From the IMG/VR virus record IMGVR_UViG_3300025151_000122, positions 1 to 36,809 of that record: a stretch of 36,809 nt of DNA; one strand, 5' to 3'. Numbering within the stretch: position 1 is the stretch's first letter; each line of letters begins with the position of its first letter. The notes below the pieces were generated by a model. The model searched no databases. It worked only from the letters and a program-made list of their open reading frames with translations, and was not told the origin of the DNA. A program made the position numbers and the translations under genes. Shown in pieces: positions 25,570-32,498 of this stretch. The stretch comes from a virus.

Positions 25570-28500
25570 ATGAGCGTTCTATCTATAAACAACGGTACAA
25601 TAGTTCCTATCGAGTATAGTCATATGCACGATAGCGGAATACTATTCCGTAAATATAGAGAAGTATTTGACTTTGGATTATCAATTAACAACTATTATAT
25701 TAACAAAAATCCAAAAGATAAAAAAACTAATTATAACACTCAATACACGTTAACTAATTTACAACCTTTATCTACATTAGTAGAGTTAGATATACCTTAC
25801 ACGAAGTATGCTACGAGCAAATTTACAACTACTATTAAACTTGATACATCATTTTTAAAAACCAATTTTACTGACTATGCTGATGGTAGATCTGAATTAG
25901 AAGTATCGAGCATGTTTAGTAATTTAAGTAGTGGTTTCTTTTATACTTTTACTATTACAAGCTTTCCAACAGGTATAGCAAATATAGATGAAGAAAGAAT
26001 AATTATATCCTCAGAAGAAATTGTAGGGAACCAATCAACTACTTGGTATTTAAGCGCTCCAAAAAATCAAAATACATTTGCTAAATGGACGTCATCTGCT
26101 CCTACAATTGCTGATCAAACTTTTAGATTCACACTTGAAGATAATACATTAATGATTTTTAGTGCCCCTAATAATCTAGGTATTGCTTCAGGTAATATAG
26201 GAGCGGGTAATATCGGTGTAGGTATTGGATCTACTACAGAAAATATAGCTACAAACGTTGCAGTAATTTCTTCTAATGAGTTATATTGGCGAGCCCCAGG
26301 TATATGGCAATCTACAGCTAGTGAATTGTCTACTGGTCAATTTACAGTTAATAGAAAAAATTTAACTAAAGATAATAATAAAATACCTAACAGTTATGTA
26401 AAGTACACATCTTCATATAATGCTGATATTGTTGATCTCAATACATCTACAGTAACAGAAAATATTAGTAATAATTATTTTGTATATAGCAACAATTATA
26501 ACTTTTATCATAATAAAGATAGTGAGCAATTAAACACAGTGTCTGTTCATGCAGATCTTTTTGCTTTAAAGAACCAAGCTACCTTACATGAATATTACGC
26601 AGAAAATAATCATTTCAACTCTGAACCAAATTATTTGAATAGAGTGTATGAAAAAATTCATGGTGGAACTAATCAACAACGAGGCTATGAGAAAGTAGGG
26701 TTATCATATAATATTGGTACCTATGATATGAATTTTAAACCTAGTAAGCTAACATATTTTACAACTCCAAATTCATTAGCACCATATACTGTTTTAAATA
26801 TTAAAGACGCGAGGTTAGAAAAACTAGGTGCCATCGCTGGAGATAGCCCGTTACTGTCTGATAAAGTTTTTAAAAGAAGAGAGAATATAAAGAACAATAA
26901 TTTTACTGATGGTGTCGACCCTACTTACTTATGTAGTTGGTTATCTGGAAATAAAGACGGTGAAACTAAATGGGTTGATAGATATTATAACCCTAGGATA
27001 CAAAGCTTTCCGGATGCGCTCTCAGGATCAGATCAAACATATTACAATGTAGTGACGAGTGCTAGCGCTCAAACAACAGAGGTATTTGATGTTTCTTCAA
27101 GTCTAGCTTTTGAGCCGAACAATGATTATGCAATCTATCATATTGGGTCAAAAGATTACGAACAACTGTTTAGATCTTATTCGAAATATGACAAAGCAAC
27201 AGATCTAGAATTTTTAACTGATAAAAACGTCCCTACTACAACTAATAAAGTTTTACAAGATAAAGAGCTAGTTTTTGATGGAGAGAAATACGGAAAAGTA
27301 ACTCCTAATATATCTGGAGACTTTAGCGTAAATATGTGGCTCCATACTCCGGATAATTCTCAACCATTTGGTTATCTCATTGCCGGTAATTATTTTGAAG
27401 AAGGTTTTGGTATATTCAATACGGATCTAGTAACACCAAATATTATACTACCTATAAATAGAAACACATTACTATTTTTAAATAATGATTTAGAAGTATA
27501 TGATAAAGTTACTCTCACAGATAATGGCCATATTATTAATATCAAAGGTTTAGCGAGAAAAGATAATTTTTCTGAGTTTTATGTCTTAGGAGAAAATAAT
27601 ATTATCTACGTTTTTAATAGTAATAATAATTTAATCAGTAAGATAGAAAATCTAAAAGACTCCACAGCAACTATAGATGATTGGGATGTAGGAGATGATA
27701 GGTTAAATGTTTTGTTTAATCCTATAAATTATAAGCCTAATAGTAAGACTGATAAACCTTACTTCACATATGATATTAATACCAACAAATCATCAACGAG
27801 AGTGTCTGTTGCATCAGCTGATACTAAAGGCAAAAAAGGAAAAATAATTCGCAAAGACTGTAAGACATATATTTTTGAAGTAGATTCAGAAAATGGTTTC
27901 GGTAATGAAATAGCGTTTGATAGTGCTGGGAAAGCATATACAGTAAGACAAAGCTATCCTGATAATTTAACTAAACCTCAAAATTATGTACAAAAAGGTT
28001 CCCCTGCTATACAAGAAGCGGAGAACGATAGAAAAAATATAATAAAATCTGGTTTAGGTAAAAGAAGTACTATTCATGGTGTGTTGGTTGACGATGAAGA
28101 TAACATTATTGTATTGCATGATAATAATATTATTTCTATTTTAGATAATGATCGTAAATTAAAAACAACTAGAGAGTTCTGTAATTTAAAAAATCTTATA
28201 GCGCAACAATCTTATATAGATTTGATATATGATTTTGAAGATGGAGTCTATAAGAAATATATTTTGTTTGTACAAGAATTTAATGATGGTTTTAGATTAA
28301 CAAAAATTAATGAAAAGCTAAAAATTATTAGTACGAAAAGATTTTACAGTACAGCAACTGATCCGTTTAATCTATGTGACTTAAAGCTAACAAAAACAAT
28401 CACATCATATTCTTATCTTCGTAAAACTGGAGCAAATAAAAATAGATTCAAAGCAGTAATAAAAGCTAAACCTAAATTTTCCTCAACTGGTATTATTCCT

Positions 28501-29076
28501 AAAGACAGACAAGAGATAGATTTCGATATCTCTACTCTCAATACTGGATACAATCATTTCTTCTTAAACGTATCTATGCGCAAAGGTTTCATGGAACTGT
28601 ATGTGAATAGTAAACTATATAGTAAGATAAGATTCCAAGCAGGAAGATACGCATTAGATAATGTTCTTGGTACTGGGTGTTATATAGGTGCTGTGAGTAC
28701 TCCATTTTATTTAACATTTGCGAATAGAATATTACAACCTAAAAAATATTTTCTCAAAGATATAAAAATTAAAGGTTTAAAACTATATGATAAAACTATG
28801 AGCTATTTTGAAATGTTAGCTCATTACAATTATCATTTAGGAGAAAAAGACTTAATATGGTCATACCCATTAGGTCAAAGAACTTATATTGATACAATAG
28901 ATAAATTGGTTAAGTTTACTCTACCAGAGCGTATAAACAATAACTATCGTCTAACGTTGAACAATACTGGCATTAAAGACGAGAAATTAAAAGATAAGAT
29001 AAAAGAGAAAATAAACGACGAAGTATTAAAGCTTACTCCATACTATGATAAGCTTGATGATATTGTTATAAGCTAA
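25570..29076 (+). CDS. Large putative adhesin with LamG-like and propeller-like regions
   Basis: 1168 residues, the largest gene in the window, starting directly after the previous stop. Residues 1-550 are beta-rich and unrecognised. From about 565, ELVFDGEKYGKVTPNISGDF and VNMWLHTP look like the first strands of a LamG/concanavalin-like domain. The matching last strands appear only at about 945-1070 (HFFLNVSMRKGFMELYVNSK; YIGAVSTPFYLTF; LKDIKIKGLKLYDKTM). The intervening 630-930 contains repeated propeller-like strands (GHIINIKGLARKDNFSEFYV; NNIIYVF; GNEIAFDSAGKAYTV; HGVLVDDEDNIIVLHDNNI). This suggests a beta-propeller inserted in a lectin-like domain. The C-terminal 80 residues are charged and partly helical. 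Last gene of the structural operon, so probably a receptor-binding protein; inferred. Confidence 0.65.
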   Translation: MSVLSINNGTIVPIEYSHMHDSGILFRKYREVFDFGLSINNYYINKNPKDKKTNYNTQYTLTNLQPLSTLVELDIPYTKYATSKFTTTIKLDTSFLKTNFTDYADGRSELEVSSMFSNLSSGFFYTFTITSFPTGIANIDEERIIISSEEIVGNQSTTWYLSAPKNQNTFAKWTSSAPTIADQTFRFTLEDNTLMIFSAPNNLGIASGNIGAGNIGVGIGSTTENIATNVAVISSNELYWRAPGIWQSTASELSTGQFTVNRKNLTKDNNKIPNSYVKYTSSYNADIVDLNTSTVTENISNNYFVYSNNYNFYHNKDSEQLNTVSVHADLFALKNQATLHEYYAENNHFNSEPNYLNRVYEKIHGGTNQQRGYEKVGLSYNIGTYDMNFKPSKLTYFTTPNSLAPYTVLNIKDARLEKLGAIAGDSPLLSDKVFKRRENIKNNNFTDGVDPTYLCSWLSGNKDGETKWVDRYYNPRIQSFPDALSGSDQTYYNVVTSASAQTTEVFDVSSSLAFEPNNDYAIYHIGSKDYEQLFRSYSKYDKATDLEFLTDKNVPTTTNKVLQDKELVFDGEKYGKVTPNISGDFSVNMWLHTPDNSQPFGYLIAGNYFEEGFGIFNTDLVTPNIILPINRNTLLFLNNDLEVYDKVTLTDNGHIINIKGLARKDNFSEFYVLGENNIIYVFNSNNNLISKIENLKDSTATIDDWDVGDDRLNVLFNPINYKPNSKTDKPYFTYDINTNKSSTRVSVASADTKGKKGKIIRKDCKTYIFEVDSENGFGNEIAFDSAGKAYTVRQSYPDNLTKPQNYVQKGSPAIQEAENDRKNIIKSGLGKRSTIHGVLVDDEDNIIVLHDNNIISILDNDRKLKTTREFCNLKNLIAQQSYIDLIYDFEDGVYKKYILFVQEFNDGFRLTKINEKLKIISTKRFYSTATDPFNLCDLKLTKTITSYSYLRKTGANKNRFKAVIKAKPKFSSTGIIPKDRQEIDFDISTLNTGYNHFFLNVSMRKGFMELYVNSKLYSKIRFQAGRYALDNVLGTGCYIGAVSTPFYLTFANRILQPKKYFLKDIKIKGLKLYDKTMSYFEMLAHYNYHLGEKDLIWSYPLGQRTYIDTIDKLVKFTLPERINNNYRLTLNNTGIKDEKLKDKIKEKINDEVLKLTPYYDKLDDIVIS

Positions 29077-29414
29077 CGCCAATACTTATGAGGATAATCT
29101 GGCGTGTTCTCTTTACGTATTGCTTCTGTCCAATCTACATCTAAACCTTTATGATATAAGTTATGGTTTAATGTGTTTGTATCTGGACTAGGTTCCCAGG
29201 TCCTAGCTAAAGCAAAGAGCTGATTTTTCTCATATTCCTTTGCATGCACAACTTGACAAAATTTATTAAGGATAGATTTTTTAGGCGGAGGGTTTATACC
29301 TCTTTCAATCTTTCGCCAAACTTCATATTCTATTCTGAGTATTTTTGCTAGCTTAGTAATGTTTTTAAACTTCCGAGAACGAAGCTCAACGACGTATAAA
29401 TGAAACTTGTTCAA
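29073..29414 (-). CDS. XRE/Cro-type helix-turn-helix protein
   Basis: 113 residues. Residues about 17-60 fit a Cro/C1-type HTH: ITKLAKILRI (helix 2), YEVWRKIERG (recognition helix), then PPKKSILNKFCQVV. It would bind DNA and may regulate phage or host genes. The only plausible start is TTG, directly after the TAA of the upstream gene (stop 29417-29415, start 29414-29412); there is no ATG near the N-terminus. Its tail (TWEPSPDTNTLNHNLYHKGL) is polar with no recognised domain. It converges with the adhesin gene, overlapping by 4 bases. It is likely co-transcribed with the 70-residue gene upstream. Confidence 0.7.
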   Translation of the reverse strand: MNKFHLYVVELRSRKFKNITKLAKILRIEYEVWRKIERGINPPPKKSILNKFCQVVHAKEYEKNQLFALARTWEPSPDTNTLNHNLYHKGLDVDWTEAIRKENTPDYPHKYWR

Positions 29415-29627
29415 TTACCGGCCTGATAAAAACAAAGCTTTAATATTTTCTAACTCAGCAACGACTTGTTGCGCCAGATAATGTTTAGCATTATCAGAGC
29501 CTTCCATTATTAGAGATCGGCCTTGATATGTATGCTCATTTACAATCTGTCGATACTTGTTAATCATACCGTCTAATGCGGCATATGTTTCTCTTGGTTT
29601 TGTTCTTTCGAATTCTGATGGGTTCAT
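29415..29627 (-). CDS. Small hypothetical protein, late promoter
   Basis: 70 residues from the ATG at 29627: starts MNPSEFERTKPRETYAALDG and ends LENIKALFLSGR. It looks wholly helical and amphipathic (MINKYRQIVNEHTYQGRSL; AKHYLAQQVVAELENIKALF). The frame is open to 29690, but the longer form would overlap the previous gene, while the 29627 start sits five bases after a CTAAATA motif. No family was recognised. It is followed without a gap by the HTH gene, so the pair is probably one unit. Confidence 0.65.
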   Translation of the reverse strand: MNPSEFERTKPRETYAALDGMINKYRQIVNEHTYQGRSLIMEGSDNAKHYLAQQVVAELENIKALFLSGR

Positions 29628-29631
29628 ATAA

Positions 29632-29883
29632 TTATTTAGCTTTAGGGGATACAACATGCACGCCTGATCCACGACCAGTAAATCTACCATAAGGATTTAG
29701 TCGCCGATAATCAGAGAAGTTCTCCGCTGAAACAACCTGACAGTCTCCAGCAGTCTTATGACCATACACCATAATACCTTTCGGTCGAGAAATATCAGGT
29801 CGTCGAAAAGCACAGGGTTTACAAATCTTAAGATTGAGATTCGCTCGCTCTTGCTCAATAGGATTACCACAAACACATTTCAT
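29632..29883 (-). CDS. Small zinc-ribbon protein
   Basis: 83 residues. The N-terminal 27 residues hold two cysteine pairs, C-V-C at 3-5 and CKPC at 21-24, which could bind one zinc ion. The rest is basic with the stretch KGIMVYGHKTAGDCQVVS and a glycine/arginine-rich end (YGRFTGRGSGVHVVSPKAK). The pattern suggests a nucleic-acid or protein-binding accessory protein of unknown function. Its own sigma70-type promoter lies directly before the ATG, and its stop codon TAA is part of the late-promoter motif of the next gene. Confidence 0.65.
   Translation of the reverse strand: MKCVCGNPIEQERANLNLKICKPCAFRRPDISRPKGIMVYGHKTAGDCQVVSAENFSDYRRLNPYGRFTGRGSGVHVVSPKAK
29633..29639 (-). promoter_or_regulatory. 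Late-promoter-like motif overlapping a stop codon
   Basis: Minus strand CTAAATA, ATTAT, then the ATG at 29627. The TA of the motif plus the next A is the TAA stop of the zinc-ribbon gene. Confidence 0.65.
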
Positions 29884-29889
29884 ACAAAG

Positions 29890-29918
29890 ATAATATGCAA
29901 AACAAGAAATTAAATCAA
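29890..29918 (-). promoter_or_regulatory. Sigma70-like promoter of the zinc-ribbon gene
   Basis: Minus strand TTGATT at 29918-29913, 17-base spacer, TATTAT at 29895-29890, six bases (CTTTGT), then the ATG at 29883. The -35 box overlaps the last codons of the metallopeptidase gene. Same geometry as the rmlA promoter. Confidence 0.6.
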
Positions 29919-30397
29919 GCAGATTTTTTAGATAGCTTTTCTAGTAACCTGTAGATGTCTTTGAATTCGTTTTTATATTTGCGTTCAAATTCTCGCGCAT
30001 CTGCTTCCCATGGATTTTTATAATACGTATCCGTACAGTCATCACAATCTTGTACGGAGTAATTTAATTTAGATTCTGAAACTCCTAATATGTTATCTTG
30101 TATCCAATGTCTTAATTCATGAAGGTAATGACAAACGAATGTATCAAAAACCTTTTCCTTACTTTTACCGTTTTGATCTAACTGACTAGTCAAATAAATC
30201 TCATCAAAACCGAAAAAATATCCACTACAATCTGTCGGTTCTTTTATTATTTTAATTATCGGATACCTATCTTTATTATAACGGCGGATTTGATTCAATA
30301 ATATATTCGTAGTCTTTTCCACTAAACGAATATCCACATGTTTAGATTTTAACCATTTCCGCACATTCCATGATGATTTTAATGTGACAGATATCAT
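29915..30397 (-). CDS. Putative zinc metallopeptidase (HExxH)
   Basis: 160 residues. HELRH at 93-97 is an HExxH zinc motif in a helix (DTFVCHYLHELRHWIQDN). A glutamate in NPWEADAREFERKY (E131) lies 34 residues on and is a fair candidate for the third ligand, as in gluzincin-type minimal peptidases. C118 and C121 (DCDDC) lie in the loop between them. No signal peptide is present, so it would act in the cytoplasm or in the virion. Possible roles are processing of phage or host proteins; the target is unknown. A late-type motif precedes the start, arguing for a late function such as virion maturation. Catalytic activity is inferred from the motif only. Confidence 0.65.
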   Translation of the reverse strand: MISVTLKSSWNVRKWLKSKHVDIRLVEKTTNILLNQIRRYNKDRYPIIKIIKEPTDCSGYFFGFDEIYLTSQLDQNGKSKEKVFDTFVCHYLHELRHWIQDNILGVSESKLNYSVQDCDDCTDTYYKNPWEADAREFERKYKNEFKDIYRLLEKLSKKSA

Positions 30398-30402
30398 ATA
30401 AG

Positions 30403-30409
30403 TATTTAG
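30403..30409 (-). promoter_or_regulatory. Late-promoter-like motif, 5 bases before ATG
   Basis: Minus strand CTAAATA, CTTAT, then the metallopeptidase ATG at 30397. It stands in a 155-base intergenic region (30398-30552) that otherwise holds only the terminator at 30499-30526. Confidence 0.6.
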
Positions 30410-30498
30410 GCAGCGACTCTTACGCTATTTTAATTATTTGCTGCTTATCCGAACGGCGCTCTCTACGTTCGTTAATACTTATAATATATCACAGAGAA

Positions 30499-30526
30499 TA
30501 AAAAAAAGCCTCAGTCTCCTGAGGCT
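30499..30526 (-). terminator. Rho-independent terminator after the DUF932 gene
   Basis: Minus strand AGCCTCAG (30526-30519), loop GAGA, CTGAGGCT (30514-30507), followed by a run of T (complement of the A run 30499-30506). The perfect 8-bp GC-rich stem plus T-run begins 27 bases after the DUF932 stop codon. Confidence 0.92.
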
Positions 30527-30552
30527 CTGAATCTATGTTGACGAGTGTCTAA

Positions 30553-31560
30553 TTAGTTAGCATTGAAAACCACCGGTTCTAGCTTGCTCGTCCGGAGAAT
30601 GTTTAAAGCTCTACGCTTCATCCGATCAAGCTGCCCACCAGGAACATTCATGCTACCGATTCGATTTTGAACATATTCGTGATTCCCACGTTCAATAGCA
30701 TTAGCTAATCGAGTGGTATTTTGATGGTGATCCACATACTCAGTCACAGCGTTAAACGCATCCCAACGAGTGCGACCTAAATTACCAGCTCCATTCTTAA
30801 ACAAAGCAGTAATATCACTATGAATGTTCATAGTACGGTCATCCTCTTCATTCTTCACTGGATACAGTTTATTCAAGAATGTGGTTAGCTCTTCTTTGCT
30901 GATCACTTGACTATCTAGATCGCTAAAGCTCTTGTACATACTTGAGAGCTTATCCATATTTTTATGGAACAATCCACGAACCATATCGATCTTCTTTTCG
31001 TAATTCGAGAAGTGCTGGATACGCAAATCTCTAGTCGACTCTTGTAGCAACGAAACGAACTGATTGTTACAAAAACCGCGTTTCGAGTTCGGGTAGATAA
31101 CGTTAGAGACAATACCATCATGACCAATCAACATCGTGATCATTGAGTTGATTTCATCTCCATCTCTCCCTGGCATATTAAACGTATATTTTTTAGGAAG
31201 AGTTGCTTGAACCCAAATACGACTACCACCGCGCATCACTCCTGCAGCTGAATACTCTCCACCATACATTTGTCGAACTTCATCAAACGCGTCGATCAAT
31301 TCAGAGTTCTGAATCGGGGTATACTTCTTACCAACGATACTATAAATATCTCCAGAACGTGTGTTCTTAATACCATAGAATCGCCCGAACTTATCATCTC
31401 CAGTCAAATCACTAAGATTGACTGCCTCTACTTCAAAGTCAAGTCCGAGCTTATCATACAAGTCTGACTTACTTCTGATCTCACTGTTTACTCCTTCAAC
31501 TGGAGATTGAGCGAATTCGTTAATATTTTCTAACGCAACGTTTTGGTTATTAATTATCAT
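30553..31560 (-). CDS. DUF932 family protein
   Basis: 335 residues. It matches the DUF932 phage/plasmid family: an N-terminal part with YSIVGKKYTPIQNSELIDAFDEV (about residues 73-95), then GGRIW-like GGSRIWVQATLPKKYTF, and a central GHDGIVSNVIYPNSKRGFCNNQF. The family occurs widely in phages and plasmids; its biochemical role is not established. The gene is a single transcription unit: a near-perfect sigma70 promoter lies 10 bases before the ATG and a strong terminator directly follows. That suggests high early expression. Codon use looks less AT-extreme than in the tail genes. No alternative ATG exists near the N-terminus. Confidence 0.85.
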   Translation of the reverse strand: MIINNQNVALENINEFAQSPVEGVNSEIRSKSDLYDKLGLDFEVEAVNLSDLTGDDKFGRFYGIKNTRSGDIYSIVGKKYTPIQNSELIDAFDEVRQMYGGEYSAAGVMRGGSRIWVQATLPKKYTFNMPGRDGDEINSMITMLIGHDGIVSNVIYPNSKRGFCNNQFVSLLQESTRDLRIQHFSNYEKKIDMVRGLFHKNMDKLSSMYKSFSDLDSQVISKEELTTFLNKLYPVKNEEDDRTMNIHSDITALFKNGAGNLGRTRWDAFNAVTEYVDHHQNTTRLANAIERGNHEYVQNRIGSMNVPGGQLDRMKRRALNILRTSKLEPVVFNAN

Positions 31561-31570
31561 AACAAGAACT

Positions 31571-31599
31571 ATTATAGACTGTCTTTTATTTTATGTCAA
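31571..31599 (-). promoter_or_regulatory. Consensus sigma70 promoter of the DUF932 gene
   Basis: Minus strand TTGACA at 31599-31594, exactly 17 bases, TATAAT at 31576-31571: both hexamers equal the consensus. Only 10 bases separate the -10 box from the ATG at 31560, so the leader would be about three or four bases. The -35 box abuts the stop codon of the 36-residue gene. Confidence 0.88.
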
Positions 31600-31710
31600 C
31601 TATTTCTTTCTTCTGGAAACGCGAGTCTTAGTAACGGTGACTGTAGTACGAGTCTTGATACCTCGACTAGTCGTTTCCTTAACTTTCTGACGTGTAACTT
31701 TTTTTGCCAT
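31600..31710 (-). CDS. Tiny basic protein (36 residues)
   Basis: The frame runs ATG at 31710 to TAG at 31602-31600. The product begins MAKKVTRQKVKETTSRG and continues IKTRTTVTVTKTRVSRRKK; about a third of the residues are lysine or arginine and many are threonine or valine. AGAAAGGA lies six to eight bases before the ATG, a good ribosome binding site. It sits 32 bases after another tiny basic gene, so the two form an operon. It could bind nucleic acid or an acidic host protein, which is conjecture. The size alone makes the call tentative, but the start signals and reading frame fill a gap otherwise without genes. Confidence 0.6.
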   Translation of the reverse strand: MAKKVTRQKVKETTSRGIKTRTTVTVTKTRVSRRKK

Positions 31711-31742
31711 ATTTTTCCTTTCTAATGTATGAACCTTTTCCC

Positions 31743-31865
31743 TTACGAGGCTTGTGCACTCTTGTTCCTGTGTTGAATAACACTCTTGCTCTTACCCTTT
31801 TCATATCGTCTCACTTTGATTGAAAACTTCCGCTTATTGACCTGAATACGCATCTTAACGCTCAT
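31743..31865 (-). CDS. Tiny basic protein (40 residues)
   Basis: ATG at 31865 to TAA at 31745-31743. The product starts MSVKMRIQVNKRKFSIKVRR and continues YEKGKSKSVIQHRNKSAQAS. It is strongly basic, with an N-terminal alternating pattern (KMRIQVNKRKFSIKV) that could form a beta hairpin. A sigma70-type promoter ends six bases before the ATG and no Shine-Dalgarno is present, so the gene would be read from a leaderless mRNA. Probably an early gene, co-transcribed with the 36-residue basic gene. Function unknown. Confidence 0.55.
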   Translation of the reverse strand: MSVKMRIQVNKRKFSIKVRRYEKGKSKSVIQHRNKSAQAS

Positions 31866-31871
31866 AAGGTA

Positions 31872-31899
31872 ATTATATTTATGCCAGAGAGGTCATCAA
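31872..31899 (-). promoter_or_regulatory. Sigma70-like promoter of the basic-protein pair
   Basis: Minus strand TTGATG at 31899-31894, 16-base spacer, TATAAT at 31877-31872, six bases (TACCTT), then the ATG at 31865. An ATAAATA string (31881-31875) overlaps the -10 box, 10 bases or so from the ATG, so late use is also possible. Confidence 0.6.
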
Positions 31900-31907
31900 C
31901 TATTTTT

Positions 31908-32486
31908 CTAAATAGATATAAAATAAATAGACTGGATTTCCTCTAAGGTTAAGTTCACGAATTTATGCTCCTGTGGTTCGAAGAACGCAAGAGTTGGAGC
32001 CCCATCAGAGTCTGCTAGCACAATAATATTAATTGCATGAGCTCCACCAACTCTTCGGATATAATAAACTTCTCCCACTGCTGGGGAAGCAGCTTTAGGT
32101 TTAGATTTTTTAACGTAAGATTTTAAAAAGACAGTAAACGCTTTCGCAAAATCATCACAATCGCTATTATTTTTCTCCCATTTATTAAAACCTAATTGAA
32201 ATAAGAATTCTTTAAAGTCTGGTTGGGCATTATCTACTACCCAATCTTTAGCAAGAAGATTATATTCACTATCAGCAAATACAGTAGAATTTAAATTAAC
32301 TCCATATGCAAATAAGTAACCACGAACATCAGTATTTGAAATTGTATTTTTTACCGCTTTACTTAATTGTACATTATTAATAAAACTAACTTTTATTATT
32401 ACAAATAAGATAATTAAAACTGTAGCACCGATACCAAGAAACTTTACATTTTTCCCAAAAAAGATCTCTCTAATTTTATCATTCAT
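31908..32486 (-). CDS. Membrane-anchored transglutaminase/papain-like-fold protein
   Basis: 192 residues. A hydrophobic segment at about 16-33 (FLGIGATVLIILFVIIKV) after a basic N-terminus looks like a signal anchor, placing the rest in the periplasm. The soluble part shows a cysteine-histidine-acid order: SDCDDFAKAF (C110), GGAHAINIIV (H150) and FFEPQ (E170). This matches transglutaminase-like or papain-like folds, in which C, H and D/E form the active site. A late-type motif precedes the gene, and the upstream gene (32495) is a virion-type protein. Possible roles include modification of the cell envelope at lysis or superinfection exclusion, both speculative. Activity is inferred from residue order only. 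Confidence 0.6.
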   Translation of the reverse strand: MNDKIREIFFGKNVKFLGIGATVLIILFVIIKVSFINNVQLSKAVKNTISNTDVRGYLFAYGVNLNSTVFADSEYNLLAKDWVVDNAQPDFKEFLFQLGFNKWEKNNSDCDDFAKAFTVFLKSYVKKSKPKAASPAVGEVYYIRRVGGAHAINIIVLADSDGAPTLAFFEPQEHKFVNLTLEEIQSIYFISI

Positions 32487-32491
32487 AAAAT

Positions 32492-32498
32492 TATTTAA
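32492..32498 (-). promoter_or_regulatory. Late-promoter-like motif overlapping a stop codon
   Basis: Minus strand TTAAATA, ATTTT, then the ATG at 32486. The TAA in the motif (32497-32495) is the stop codon of the upstream 227-residue gene. Confidence 0.6.
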
